Of a stretch of DNA of 64,000 nt, positions 1 through 12,318 are shown in pieces (position 1 is the first letter of the stretch; the number at the start of each line of letters is the position of its first letter). The translations under genes and the position numbers were made by a program. The notes under the pieces were generated by a model. The model did not search any database and was not told the origin of the DNA. It saw nothing but the letters and a program-made list of their open reading frames with translations. This DNA is from Camillea tinctor (Eukaryota; Ascomycota; Sordariomycetes; Xylariales; Xylariaceae): the NCBI GenBank assembly GCA_022578605.1, contig MU394094.1, positions 186,001 through 250,000 of the forward strand, written 5' to 3'.

Positions 1-1587
1 TTGGCTCTTCCCAAGGTCAACCAGACATTGTTTATTAGATACCTAGCGGTCCAGAAGTTGATGCCCCTGCCGTGTCTTAGCCTTCTGTGAAACACAAGAG
101 CAAGCCAAGATGAACATGGATGACAAGCAGGAAGTGGCCTGATCAACATCTCCACCTCCGTGCGGACCTGATTGACACTCCCCGCCAGAGGCCACCGCCA
201 TTGCTACATTACCCGCATGAGATTTAGTCATGTGACAGTGCTAATTGTGAGTAGCTTTGACTTGAGTTGTTGGTTGGATGAAGCTGTAAGCAGGATGTCT
301 CTAAAGGTCTCATTACCACTCGAGAACTCTAGTGAGCACACCGTGTTCTAGCGGCAATCAGCATAAGCATAAGACCTCTTTTTGCTTTTTTAATTTTTCC
401 CTGCCTTTTCCCCAGATCAGGGGGTTTTTTTTTTCCCCCCAGCCCGTGCCGTTCATAACTCTCCTGCATGCACAAGCCCCAATCCTTCCCATTCGCACGG
501 GACAGGACGAGAGAGAGAGAGGAAGGGAGGCAGAGAGAACACGCTCCGTTGCCAAGTCCCCCGCTTCGTCTAATCGACACAGAGTGCGTGCGCGCCGCAT
601 ATTTGCTCACCGCCGGCAAGAGAATGATTATGATCAACTAGAAAAGATAGCGAGATAGGGGTGGCTTGGGACTAGGTAGTAGCAAACTACCTAGCCATGT
701 CCTGGATTGAGAACGCACTGATGCTGGTAGATCTTCTCGGGTATTTTCCAACCAGAAAAGGTTGCAGTATTTTTTTTTGGAGCCAGTATGTCGTAAGTCA
801 CTTTGAGTGGAATCAATGTATCTACACAGGAAACGGAGAGTCAAGGCGGCCCGGGCTGCGGTCATCTCTCACCATCGGGCCGTATAATACCAATGGAAAT
901 TTGGTTCATAGCGTTTCGTTTTGAATAGTAACACGTTCTCCTAGCCCTGGCTAAGAGTCGACTTGCCGAATTCCGGTTGAGGACTCCCGTCTCTGGCGGA
1001 GAAAAGGAAGTTAGTTCTTGATATGACTAACACCAATTCAATGCCTCCCATTCTAAGCAATGAAGGACGTTACACGCATACCAGTCTTAGACCTGGCAGC
1101 CATTAAGAATCTATGGCCACGAAAAAAGTAAAAGGACCAAAGGAATCTTACTAACTAGAAACACAGGCTTGACAAGCACAGGACCTGCCCAAGTATGCAG
1201 GTTTACCTTATTATGAGCAAGTAAACAGCACTAGAGCCCCTATACACCCTATCACAGCCTACATACCTGTGAGGCTGTTACGCCCCCCACCGCCACCCGT
1301 ACGCAACCGTCTTTTAGCAAATAAAGTAGTTATCTATCGGGGGTCATAGGGCCCGAGAGGCTTTACAGTCCCTCCACGTGTTCTTGCAAGGCCGAATTGC
1401 TGCTGGAGGATCGCTCTCCTAGAGGCATTGGGCCGAGAATATCATCTCGGTCTACTATCGATAGGACTTCGCTATCCTAAAATGGCGGCGGTATCATATA
1501 CCAAAAGTCCAGCAGACTCCTTGCATCAAAGGAACAGCTGTCACGTGCTGCACAGATATGTGTGCGGCGTCAGGGTTTACAAGCTCA
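1..1587. other. Intergenic, no gene seen
   Basis: No open frame here has a recognisable domain or fungal-style coding bias. There is a poly-T/C tract near 427-441 and a purine-rich GA stretch near 508-540. The right edge is the 3' flank of the terpene cyclase gene. Confidence 0.6.
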
Positions 1588-2808
1588 TCACAATGTCTTC
1601 GTCTTGCTCTGAATGGTTCCCCCGCGTGCCAGACGTCCGTTTGGCAGTAATCTCTCAGTTTTTCGGACTTGCCAAAGAACAAAACCGTACAAGGCATCGC
1701 ATAGGAACGAGAAGCCTAGTATGAAGATACTAACCGGCGTTGTTACGTATCCATGTGCCTCGGGCCAATGCCACCATAAGACGATGTTGGTGAAGCCGAG
1801 GCCGACTATCGAGCCTATGAATCTGCAAAGCCTACAATCTACGTTAGTATATTATAAGCTAGCCATGGCCCACCATTCATGCCTAAAACCAAATGTGATA
1901 TTCCAAAGCCCAGTTCGCACTGGCGACGCCTGACCAATAGCAAGGCAAAACTCAAGGAAAGAGGGAGAAAGAATTTGAGAGGAAAAAAAGCAAAGGAGAT
2001 CGGGACTAAATTTCCGATCCAGCAGATCCAGCAGGTCAGCAAGTGCCTAGATGCAATGCATTGCTCCCTAGATCTGGGAACATTATGCGGCTGACATCGA
2101 TCTCGACCATGCGCCTTTGTGAGCGGAGACTACTGAAAGAACAAGATGCATTATCACCGCCAACTATAGGGGTAGGCTCCAGCCATCCAAAAAGACGAAC
2201 GAATGAGTGAACGAGCAAGCTACCTACCAGATGCTATAGCCCGTCCCCCCGGAATGCCCTCGAGCGATCAGCATGCCTAGACTATCCGCGCTGCCGACCA
2301 GTTGCGCAACGCCGGCAGACCAGAAGGCGAGCTCAGTAGTATCATAACCATCCTCACCACGCCACCATTTGCCCGTCTTGTCGCCGTTGCCCCTGCCGGG
2401 CTCCTCCAGGAACCAAGAGACAAAGGCATAGTTACCCCAACAGCCGACGAGGATCATGGCGCCTAAGATCCAGGCCATGTTCCTGCCGACAAATTGATTG
2501 GTAGCGGCCCAGTCCTCGGGCGCAAAATGCACCGTCGTGTAGATGATGCCCAGATCGAGAACGAGCCAGAGAATAAAGCCGGCGCGCTCAAACCACATCT
2601 CGGCCACGTAGAAACCGTAGATGATCTCCCAGGACACGTTGATGGCGAGCCCAACAATGGGCATACCGTATGATTGTGTCTGCAGCGAACGCCGCGTCAT
2701 CAGAATATATGTCAGATCCCAGCAGAGAACACCAATACCTAGGCATACGGTCGAGACCGGGACCAGCCACCATGGCGCGTCTGGGGGAGGAACATCAGAT
2801 GAGCCCAT
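1588..2808 (-). CDS. PaxB/Pyr4-type integral membrane terpene cyclase
   Basis: Two exons, 2808..2228 and 1831..1588, joined across a 396-nt GT-AG intron (donor GTAGGT, acceptor TTGTAG) give 274 residues. The second exon was found because it restores the family C-terminus: a Trp codon is split by the intron, and LCRFIGS and CDALYGFVLWQ follow. The product is almost wholly hydrophobic, about seven membrane spans. Members of this family (PaxB, AtmB, Pyr4, AusL) cyclise epoxidised prenyl chains of meroterpenoids or indole diterpenes in the ER membrane. The two acidic residues shown to be essential in Pyr4 have counterparts here: Glu61 in NVSWE and Asp239 in the CDALY motif. The start ATG is followed by the PPPDAPWWLVP-type family N-terminus. 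No prenyltransferase, epoxidase or synthase gene lies beside it, so the substrate is unknown; it may be an orphan paralogue rather than part of a cluster. Fold assignment is firm, chemistry is inferred. Confidence 0.82.
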
Positions 2809-5800
2809 TCCTGCTGCTCCTGATGCTGCCGCTGCTAGGGGCTGGCTCGCTTGCTCGTCTACCCTAGACGAAGGGTAATACGCGTACCTTCAAAAAAAAA
2901 AAAAAAAAAAAAAAAAAGAAACAAATATAGAGAGAGAGACGGAGGGAGACGGAGGGAGACGGAGAGAAAGAAGATTATGCCCGGCTAAGCTCAGATTACC
3001 TAATGGGCTCGAGGAGAACAGCCTTAGCAATTGGGAAGTGACGGGAATAGGAGAGATTGGTGTAACCTTGGTCCGTTTTACTCCGTACACTAGGGCTGCA
3101 TTACACTACACTACTATAGGGGGACATGTGCGGTCGATATGTGGTGTAACAATCCTGTACATGAGAAGTACCTAGTGCAGGACAAATAACAATCTAATAA
3201 GACGGGACGCGCCGCTTTGCTCAATCGCCTAGAAACTCAAAATTTCTATGACCCACGGTGGCCGTGTCAATAACGAAATAAACCTTACACACCTACCTAT
3301 AATAGGTCAATACCTACCTACAAGATCTACCCCAGGATTAACATGCCACCTGCACTAGGTACATGGTACATACTGTGCCGCATCGATTTTGAATCTCTTT
3401 TCGCACACAACCTACTATGTAGGTACTATATTATACGTATACTGTATAATATATTCATTACTGACTTAGAGGAAGACCAAGCCACTGACTCAGCTTTTGT
3501 TTTGGTTTTTACTCTATTTCTATCTTTTATTTCTCCCCTAGACGGAGTTAAAGCAGATTAAGTTGAAGATTACCCAACCCGGACCTTTTCAATCCAATTC
3601 CCCCCTGTAGAGAAAAAGAAGCCATCTCAGAGAGGTAAAATGTAAACAATAGACAGGGAACAAGTCGCATGCAAACACGCGAGATCATACCACATCCTTT
3701 TTGTCCCTTTTCTTTCTTTATTTTTACTTTCTTCCCCTATTCCTCTATACATTTATGAACATAATTATTCTGGACCACGAACTACTTACTACTAGGTAGC
3801 TAACGTCAGCAACGCGATTCGAAACGTCATACGTAGATCGAGCGCGTGCGATATCACCATCGGCTGAACATGCCAACGGTAACATATATGGACTTACTCT
3901 ATTTATAGGCAATAGCTCGACTATAATATGCCTCTAGCATATCACGGGCGCTTGGACATCTAATAAATGAAAAACAACCCATTTGTGGCCTGAGAATCTG
4001 ATATGTAATAGGAAGAAAGAAAGACAGAAAAAAACACGTCAACGGGGAGAAGAGGAAGAGAACCCGAAACAGAAACGGGCCGTGCCGTTGTTTAATAAAT
4101 ATATAGGCATGGCTTCCTTGTCGATGACGACAGAAAAAAAAGAAAACTCTTCACCACATCCCAACCGAGATGCCCATCGAAATTCTTGGCTTCTCATCGG
4201 GAAATACAGGAAGGAGACTCGGAGAGTTAAGAGTCAAAATTAGGATGCAGGTCTTCCTCTTTTGTTTCCCTCCCCCATTATCAAGGTAAACTAGTCCGGG
4301 ACAACAGCAACATCTCCTGATGTAGAAAAGGGGGGTTAACGACAACGACGATAATGGGCCTTCGTACTCGGGTAAACCTACCCTTGCCTAATTACATCTA
4401 CAGCATGCACGCTTCTCGCTACCTGGCTGGCTCATGATGGTAAGGGGTAATTTCTTCTGATGCGATGGTAGGTATACTAGGTACACAGCGTAGGGTCTTC
4501 GACCTCTAAGAGAGTCCCTTGATCCCATAGGTATTATGTGATCTGATTTTGAAATGAACAACTGGACCGGACCACCCTCACTTCACCGAGTAGCCGGGGA
4601 GGTGGTGGCTTTCTCGGTTGGGCATTAATAAAAAAGGGCTTTTTTTTTTCCATTACTTCTGGGTTCGCTACCATATTAGCTTCAAGACTCTGTGGCTATA
4701 TATTTCCTAGCATTAAGTATGATATGTATGAATACAGCCATTATGTAAACTGGTTTTGTAAACCACCCTGTTAAACATAGTCTTAACCATCCAGTGCGTC
4801 ATCTTAACATTACTGTATAAGATCTTCAAGCTTCATGTGGCCCTCAACTTCGACAATATCACATATGCATATGTAAGGTGGCTATCAGATTATTGAAAAC
4901 GCCTTGTGGGCTGTTAAAGTCACTCAAGATATAAAATGTGTATACTATTGGAGGCAATCCTCCCAACTACGTACACCTCTATTCCCTGCATTGCAATTTA
5001 TGAAGTGGCCTCCCAGGATGTGGCGTGCTAGACCCCTTGTAAGAGGCAGTGTGGCATATAAATAAAATACCCTTCACGCACGAAGAAATACGTAGGAGAG
5101 TTTATTTGGTGTAATAAATAGGCAGCTTGTTTCCTGGAATTGTTTCTTTTCTTAGCACAATCTAAATCAAATAGTATTGTAAGAATATTGAACAGGTTTC
5201 TTACACATGAAAAAATGGTGGAAATAAGCAATTCTTATTGAACTGATAATAACTGCTAAAAGTGCTTTCGGTGTGTGACCTTTTTAAGTCTATCTCGCAC
5301 TTGGATTATATCTCAGTGCCGTAATATCGAAATGGAAGGGGCAAGCAAACCTTCCTCCTAGGAATTATTTTATCTACGATTCGCCAATTCTTTTTGAAAC
5401 TCTGCTCCCTGGCAAGACATGGTCTATCTGTCCATCCTCCCTCATATACAGTATCTATTTTGCTCGTAGATATCTTACGAAGACATTCTGTCACGAGAGA
5501 CCAAGCAAGTATTTAGGCAATGAATACATTGTTGTGCGAGAAACCTAGACTACAACTACGAACGTCACTTGTACCTATATGAAGGAACCGTCTTGGTTCC
5601 CGTCCTTCCTAACCCCTGATATATATATTTTTAAGAGTACTGATCCAAGCCAACCTGTGGAAGTAATATATATGTGCAATACCTACTACTGGCTATTTAA
5701 TTATATAACCCGACTAAGACATCTATGAATAAGTCTTGTTAACACCTACAACTTGAATCAAACTGTTGCTTGTACATAAGATATTACTGTGTAAAGTTCT

Positions 5801-6494
5801 CTACGAACGAAGCAAAACGTCTTCTGATGAGCCTAGGGGTGCTCATCTAAGGCTATCATGAACGGTTCTAAATCTACCTACTTTAGCAGGCAGGAGAAAG
5901 ATAGAGGTAAGAGTAACGATGTTGTATTTCTTTAGAACTAAAGCTACCCAGCTATTTAGGTAGCTAACTCAGTCATCCGCAATTTTATCACCTTACATGT
6001 ATATGTATACCTGGAAATAGTCTCTTTTCTCACCAAGGGTATGCTACATATGTGCTAGGTACCTCATATCTCATGATCTCATAAACTCATATGATTCCTC
6101 CAAGTTTTGTTGTATGTTATTAGTGCGAATCCACCTAACCAATGCATTTGATGACTAGGTAGGTATGTAGAATGAAGCCTACCGTAAAGCATGGCAAATC
6201 CATCCTCCCGGATTGCGTTTATGTTATTTTTTTTAAACTCTATCAACTTACACATATCACGACTCTAGTTCTTTAAAGCAAGCGACATTTTCTCTCGATA
6301 AATTGTATTTGCATATATATTTTTTTGTATACAAGCTCGTGAGCACAAACTCTTTTATCTTATATGTACAAGTAGAAATGAACAAAAAAAAAAAAGCGCC
6401 CGTTTTTTTTCTTTTTCATCGCTTCGCATTCCTCCTTCTCATTTTCCTATATATCTTACACTCCACTCCAAACCCGGATAGAGACCTTAAAAGC
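2809..6494. other. Intergenic, AT-rich, no gene seen
   Basis: About 3.7 kb upstream of the terpene cyclase and downstream of the AA9 gene. It contains an A26 tract at 2892-2917, a GGAGACGGA-type short tandem stretch near 2938-2965, and many scattered TACCTA/TAGGTA microrepeats. Open frames are short, unrelated to each other and AT-biased. Confidence 0.6.
2892..2917. repeat. Poly-A tract (A26)
   Basis: An uninterrupted run of 26 A on the + strand about 85 bp upstream of the terpene cyclase start, poly-T on the coding strand. Such poly(dA:dT) tracts often exclude nucleosomes in promoters; that role here is inferred. Confidence 0.9.
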
Positions 6495-7649
6495 TTATGC
6501 GCTCACACACTGGTAGTAATAGTCGTTCCACTGCTTGCACGTGCTGCCCGACGCGCACGTCGTGGCTCCCGTGTAGTTGATGCCACCACATTGCCCGTAT
6601 AGAGCCACGGTACCGCTGACGGTGCCGGCGGCACTGGTAGTAGCAGGCTGCGCAGCGCTGGTGGTGCTGCTAGCGGCGGGGCGAGTGAGAGTCGCGAGGG
6701 TGGTGGGCACGCTGGCGGTGCTGGAAGAGACAACAGGGGCAGCAGCAGAGGTAGTAGCCGGGGCAGCGGCAGTAGTGGTGGGAGCCGCGGCAGTGGTAGT
6801 AGGGGCTGCGGCGGAGGTGGTAGCAGCTGAAGTGGCGGCAGAGGTAGCAGCGGCAGCGGTAGTGCTAACGGCAGCCGACTCTCCCGATCCAGAACCAGAG
6901 CCTGAGGAAGCACCGCTCATGAGGGCGGGGCCGGGGATGGTGTAGCTGGTGATGGTGGTGTAGGGGTTGAACAGGATACCGGGGTCAGTGGACTTGTACA
7001 GGTCTGTTCCCAGGGTCCCCTCGGGGAGCTCGGTTCCAGAGCCCGTGACAGCAATGTTCATGCACTGGGGGTAGTTCTGGGCACCATTCTCGGAAGTGGC
7101 GCCGTGGAGGGCGATGATCTCGTGACGGAAGACATAGTTGCCCGCCTTGAGGTTGGAAGGCACCGTCGTCGTCCACGTGTTGTTGTTATCGATGAGCTTC
7201 TGCGCCGCCCACGTCGACGTGGTCGTGTCGTAGCCCGCCTCGTCAATCTTGACCCACTTGAGGGCTGTCTTGTCCGCGGCCGAGCAGTCGCCGTCGCAAG
7301 CAGCCACATAGGTTAGCACGGGGCCGATGCCGTGAGGCCACGTCGTCCACTGAAAGTCAACGGTGCCGCCGGCCTTGACCGACGAGGTCAGCGCACCCGG
7401 CTCGGCATTGATGTGGCAGTTGATGTTGGCGGTGCTGTAGCCTGTAGGGTCAACGAAGCCATTGTCCAGGTCCTCGGCGTACCAGGAGGCAGTATCAGGA
7501 AAAGACCCGGTGTTCTGCTTCTCGTAGTAGTAGCTCAGTTGAAAACCACCGTTATAGGTTCCGTCGGTAACGAAGCCGGAGACGGTACCGTGGGCGAGGG
7601 CCGTGGTGGCCAAGGCGCCGACGGCAGCAATAGTCGATCGTAGAGACAT
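6495..7649 (-). CDS. AA9 lytic polysaccharide monooxygenase with CBM1
   Basis: Single-exon 384-residue secreted copper enzyme of the AA9 family (formerly GH61), which oxidatively cleaves cellulose or related beta-glucans outside the cell. Residues 1-19 are a signal peptide ending ALA, leaving His20 as the mature N-terminus, the first ligand of the copper histidine brace. His106 (in WPHGIGP) is the second ligand and Tyr193 (in AQNYPQC, with Gln191) the axial position. Disulphide candidates are Cys78-Cys196 and Cys118-Cys122. A Ser/Thr/Ala linker with repeated APTTTAA units spans about 247-345. It is followed by a C-terminal cellulose-binding CBM1 (about 347-384) with the usual cysteine pattern (YGQCGG...C...C...YYYQC). 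All active-site residues are intact. A 5' UTR intron (donor GTAGCA at 7888, acceptor CAG just before the ATG) is possible but unproven. Linker repeats create spurious long frames in other phases. Confidence 0.95.
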   Translation of the reverse strand: MSLRSTIAAVGALATTALAHGTVSGFVTDGTYNGGFQLSYYYEKQNTGSFPDTASWYAEDLDNGFVDPTGYSTANINCHINAEPGALTSSVKAGGTVDFQWTTWPHGIGPVLTYVAACDGDCSAADKTALKWVKIDEAGYDTTTSTWAAQKLIDNNNTWTTTVPSNLKAGNYVFRHEIIALHGATSENGAQNYPQCMNIAVTGSGTELPEGTLGTDLYKSTDPGILFNPYTTITSYTIPGPALMSGASSGSGSGSGESAAVSTTAAAATSAATSAATTSAAAPTTTAAAPTTTAAAPATTSAAAPVVSSSTASVPTTLATLTRPAASSTTSAAQPATTSAAGTVSGTVALYGQCGGINYTGATTCASGSTCKQWNDYYYQCVSA

Positions 7650-7956
7650 CCTGCTAGGTAGTGTAGGTAGGTAGTATAGGTAGGTAGTTTACCGGTTATA
7701 TGTGCACGGTCGATAAAAAAAGATAGAAAGGAGCGACGTCGCTTTGTTCAGAGAAACAGAATTTCGGTTAAAAGTAATGGTATAGGTCACAAGCTTCACA
7801 CGGTGAAGAAGGAACACAAAAGCTATCAAAGCGAACGAAGAATAACGAGAGTAAAATGGAGGGAAAAGAAAAAAAGAGTGTGTGCTACCTGCGATGAGAT
7901 CGAGCTTGGGATAGAAGTGAGATCTCCAATGGCAAGAACAGAGAAGCCATCGTGAG

Positions 7957-7971
7957 GTTTATATAATTGGC
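7957..7971 (-). promoter_or_regulatory. Candidate TATA box with adjacent CCAAT, AA9 gene
   Basis: On the - strand a CCAAT pentamer is directly followed by TTATATAAAC, about 310 bp upstream of the AA9 start codon. The arrangement and strand fit a core promoter with a long, possibly intron-containing 5' leader. This is inference from motif and position only. Confidence 0.4.
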
Positions 7972-10900
7972 CCCTTCGCCAAGGAGAAGCTTCGATATTG
8001 CTTCCACCTAGTGATGGAATCGAGGCTCACGAACCCATGACGACCAACTATCATCTATCCGCAACATCAGACTTAACAAAACTGCACTGGTGGGATGAGG
8101 CGTGGTTCAGCCGATTGGTGGGAATGGGGTCAAATGTCCCTTTCGGGCAGTCGCCCGAGGCTCTGGTGCCAGATGATCCTTGCGTGCCGGCCCCCTGACT
8201 AGGCACTGGCGCCTCCAGTGAAACGTGAACCCCCCTTTGAAATGCTACGTCCCGCAACTTCAGCTTTTCCATTTCCCATGTTGGTGATCTTTTTTTAACG
8301 GTATCGCCGTATCCTGGCTCGGATCCTTTGAACTTCAGATGAAAGGGGCCACTCGTGTGGTTCGTGAGATTCTTAGTATGGCGTCTTGACACGCCGACTA
8401 CCCGAATGCGGCCAGCTCTCGCTACAGCCCCTGCATGACATTATGGTGTAAGATATTATCACGATGCTAATATAGCTGATATTTCTGCGGTCACTTGTTG
8501 CTATCCAAAACAAGGGGGCCGGCTGGGCAAACCATGGCGTTACGCGGCATCGCCCAAATCAGAAAACATGCAAAGGCACAGATGAGTTCGAGAAGAATCG
8601 CATGAATGATCGCCTGGGGAGAGGCAAGAATAGGCGCTCTATTACGAATAGTATATAAGCGGGCAATGCCGTCAGAGATCAACCCGAGAGCGAGGTGATT
8701 CTCGTCAGGGATGTGCTTTGTGTAGTTGTGCTATTTGTGTGGTGTTTGTATGTTTGCACCGTCCATACCCTTCCCTTCATTTAGCTATGAGCATAGATCC
8801 GACGCTAATTGAGGTTGCGGTGGAGATGTGGAGGAGAACTAACATTGTTGACTCCTGCCTCCTATACAAACCGCGTTGCTGCTATTCACCTGTCCCCAAT
8901 ATCATCCAAAGCGGACAAACATGAACGAGATAACCTACTATACTATCAGTTCGGAGAAATTAGTCGCGTTGATTATGAATGACTGACAGAGATTGAAGGC
9001 TCGACGAGGAGGAAATGAAATAAGGATAGGGGGTGAGGATTTTAAATTACATGGTGTGGTGGCCCTTGACGATGTCTTCTAGGCTGCTAGGTAATCATAC
9101 CATCCCATGAGGCTCTTCTACAAGGTATACATCGCTCCTCCGCCGACTATGGGGCTCTTAATATATCCAAACCTCTGGATTGGAATTTGTGATCGGGATC
9201 GGGCGATGTCTATTTGCTCCAATAATATCATTGGGAATTATATTAACCACCTACAACCTTACACCAAGAATTGTTAACTAGGTATATAGGTAAGCAAGGG
9301 GCTGTCCTCGAATATCTACCTACCTAATTTACAATTCGTATAACTATAAAAATTAAGAATTCTTCTTCTAGAGATTCTCCCGAAGTTTTTTTTTCTTATT
9401 TTTTCTCTTAAATTTTTTTTGTCCTCTTCTCCCTTACGTACATACAATACAGCCTTTTCCCCTTTTCGACTAAGGATGCGACTTAGTTGCCGCATTTGTC
9501 TTCTGCATATGGGTTCTTTAAAACAGTAGCGTAGGTGGCTCCCATGGTTCACAGCTATAAGCCGTTTCTATTATTAATGCTGCCTACGGGCTATATACCC
9601 TAAGTTAATGCATATAGGTGACCAGGTTGTTATGTGTGTCTTTTAGCTCCCTTTTCATTTTGAATCTTTTTAGGAGGAAAGAAAAAGAAGAAGAAAAGAA
9701 TCCGTATATTTCTTTGCGTTTTAATGGTTGGTATGTAGGTTATGAATGTACCTAGTATGTATTTAAAATAGATACACACCTAGGTAGGTTCGAGACCTAC
9801 TAGATCGTATACCAGAAACGTGGTTGCTATTAAACCATCTCGGCGTTACCTAATACATAATTGTAGGTAGGTAGTGGATCCTGGTCTTCTACTCCATATA
9901 CCATCTCTACCCCCGCTTACTCCTTTTTAGTATATGAATAAGATCCCAAGTCTCAGGATAATAATGCACTAAGGTAAACCTAGGTTAGGTAGATGGATCG
10001 AATTTGTCATAGATATCTCACACCGGGAGAAGAGAAATGCCATCCATGTAATATCGTAAACTCACCTACATAATCACAATTCTGCGCATATTCTGGACCT
10101 TTGGCTCCTTGATAAAGGCGACGATCAGGAGGAGGCTCTGCGATGTGCGATGTGTAATGCATGCATGTCAGCCCTTCCATCGTGCCGAGGTATAAAAAGC
10201 TGGGTTAGTGTAGTGCAGATTGTAGATGAGGCGCTTTTCCCATACAAAGCTGCTGGGGTATAATGTGTACTTTAGTCTTTATAATTGTATTGATGGGAGG
10301 CCTTAATACATTTAAATATTTCACTTTAGGTGAAGGAGGGGGGGGATCAATTAAGAAGATTATTATTTAATGAATAGTTTCAAGCTGTAAATAGATAGGT
10401 ATGCAAAAACCCATTAATGAATGCCATTAAACTCCCTTTCCAATGTCTTATAGCCTAAGGTTGATAATGCAAGTGGGTGTTCACGCATTTGAGACAAATA
10501 AATAATCTTTTCCATGTGTGCCTAATACAAGGGACATGCCATTCCCGAGTTTATATGCAAAAAGATTTAGTGTGAAAGTTTAAATAAATAGTTGAAGTTA
10601 TCGCCAATTGGATGGCTTGGGTAACGAATTGGAACTATTTAGGCTACATACCTAGGTACCTACCTGGGTTTTCCTTTTTTACCCCGCGATCTGATCTCGA
10701 TGGGGAGGTAGGTTACTTAGCCTAACCCTGCCAACCTCCCGGGCGGGAAAGTTACCTACCCCTCCATTACCTAAGGTCTTCCCGCCACCTGCACCTGAGC
10801 CACCGCCGTTCTCTTTTCACACGCTACTACCTACTATCTAAGTATCATATCCACTCGTTTATATGTGCTTGACAGTAACGAGGTACATACACAGTAGGTA

Positions 10901-11475
10901 TCTAGGTACATCGCTACATAGTACATTTGTTTGTTCATCTCCAACCAACCTCCAAATCTTAACCTTCAATCTTAACCTCCAATCTTTACCTTCAATTCCT
11001 GTTTTTCCCCCATTCCCCATCCATTCGCTATTCACCATTCGCATTCACTATTCCCCCATCACCTCCGTCCGTCTATATTCAAGCTTGACCGACACCTGTC
11101 TCTCTTTTCCCCCCTTCCCAAGTCAATAATAATTACAATAATGCTCTACTCAGGAGCATTCAACATGCCTACATTCTTTCCATCCTCTTGTTTCCTGTTT
11201 CATCACCAACACTGAGTCAACTCAGATCTGTCAATTTGCATTGATTGTCGTTGCGCTGTTACAATCCAGACCCAAACACACTTGCAGTACCAGTCCCGAT
11301 AAGAGAAGAACACGACGACTTGGAAAAAACTAAATAAAAATAAAAATAAAAAAGAAGAAAGATCTCACGAACGATTGATTGATCTTCCCACCAACAACGC
11401 CGGCCTTGATTCAAGGACGGACAAGAACAGAGAACGATAACGATAACGGGAACAAGAACAAGAACAAAAAACACC
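7972..11475. other. Intergenic between divergent AA9 and DPBB genes
   Basis: About 3.5 kb shared upstream region of two divergent genes for putative extracellular functions. It holds many TACCTA/TAGGTA microrepeats, including an exact TACCTAGGTA at 10649-10658, and pyrimidine-rich stretches near 10900-11120 that look like the promoter and leader of the + strand gene. No coding frame with a recognisable domain was found. Confidence 0.5.
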
Positions 11476-12318
11476 ATGGCAGACCACCAGTATAACCAAC
11501 AAATACCGGCCATCTTCCAAAACCCCGACTGGGAGATCCCAAGTCCGAAGCCTCCCAAACCCCCAACCCTCATGGATCGCGTGTCCAATACGTACAAGAA
11601 CGTTTCTCAAACCCTCACCGGCGCAAAGAAGGACTCTGGAACTGAGCTCGAGGACGGAACTAGATGTGCTAGGGAGACATCTGCTGAGTCGTCGACTCTC
11701 CCCTCCCACCAGAAGGGCTCTGCGACAGCTACCAACAGTGGCACCAAGAGATGGGCCCTTGCCCCAGTCATCGCCAAATTCCGCTCGCGCTTCGATGCTG
11801 CTTTCCCCCCTCACCGATACTACTTCGGCCATACCCGCCGTTTCGTGCTGCTCTATGCGGTCCTGCCTTTGGTCATCTTCATCTTGGTTGTCATCCCCTT
11901 GGTTATCGGACTCAGCATTGGCCTGTCGCGCCCCAAGTCATCCGAGAATCTTCCGCTGCCGGGCAACGGGGACGCTGTTTATACTGGAGACCTGACCTAC
12001 TACGATCCCTCTCTCGGTGCCTGTGGCATGAGTTCTAGCAGCAATGAGTTCGTTGGCGCTGTGTCGCATATCGTGTTCGATGCTGCAGCACCGTCTGGTT
12101 CGGCAAACCCCAATCAGAACCCCCTCTGCGGTATGACCATTCGAGTTCAACGAGATTATGTGGAGGCAGGAATGGGCAATCGCAGCGTGGACGTCACCGT
12201 TGTTGATCGCTGTGAGGACTGCGCCGCCAGAGATCTGGATTTGAGCATTTCTGCGTTTGCGCAGCTGGCGTTGCTGCAGAGCGGCAGGGTTAAGGCCAAC
12301 TGGGCGTGGCTTACTTGA
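11476..12318 (+). CDS. Membrane-anchored double-psi beta-barrel (expansin/RlpA-like) protein
   Basis: Single exon, 280 residues, with a strong start context (CACC before ATGG). The N-terminal 120 residues are polar and Pro/Ser-rich without a signal peptide. Residues about 123-150 form one strongly hydrophobic segment preceded by Arg-Arg, which suggests a type II anchor with the C-terminus outside. Residues about 169-279 are a double-psi beta-barrel domain as in expansins, barwins and RlpA: GDLTYYDPSLGACG at the start, the VVDRCEDCAARDLDLS core, and GRVKANWAW at the end. Cys183, Cys218, Cys246 and Cys249 can pair, and NRS at 235 is a possible N-glycosylation site. Related fungal domains are usually secreted and loosen or bind wall polysaccharide; enzymatic activity is not established. 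A surface-tethered wall protein is the best guess. Confidence 0.85.
   Translation: MADHQYNQQIPAIFQNPDWEIPSPKPPKPPTLMDRVSNTYKNVSQTLTGAKKDSGTELEDGTRCARETSAESSTLPSHQKGSATATNSGTKRWALAPVIAKFRSRFDAAFPPHRYYFGHTRRFVLLYAVLPLVIFILVVIPLVIGLSIGLSRPKSSENLPLPGNGDAVYTGDLTYYDPSLGACGMSSSSNEFVGAVSHIVFDAAAPSGSANPNQNPLCGMTIRVQRDYVEAGMGNRSVDVTVVDRCEDCAARDLDLSISAFAQLALLQSGRVKANWAWLT

Noticed and set aside
6503..6945. Long open frames opposite and out of phase with the AA9 linker
   Set aside because: They arise from the repetitive Ser/Thr/Ala linker codons; the main frame has a signal peptide, active site and CBM1.
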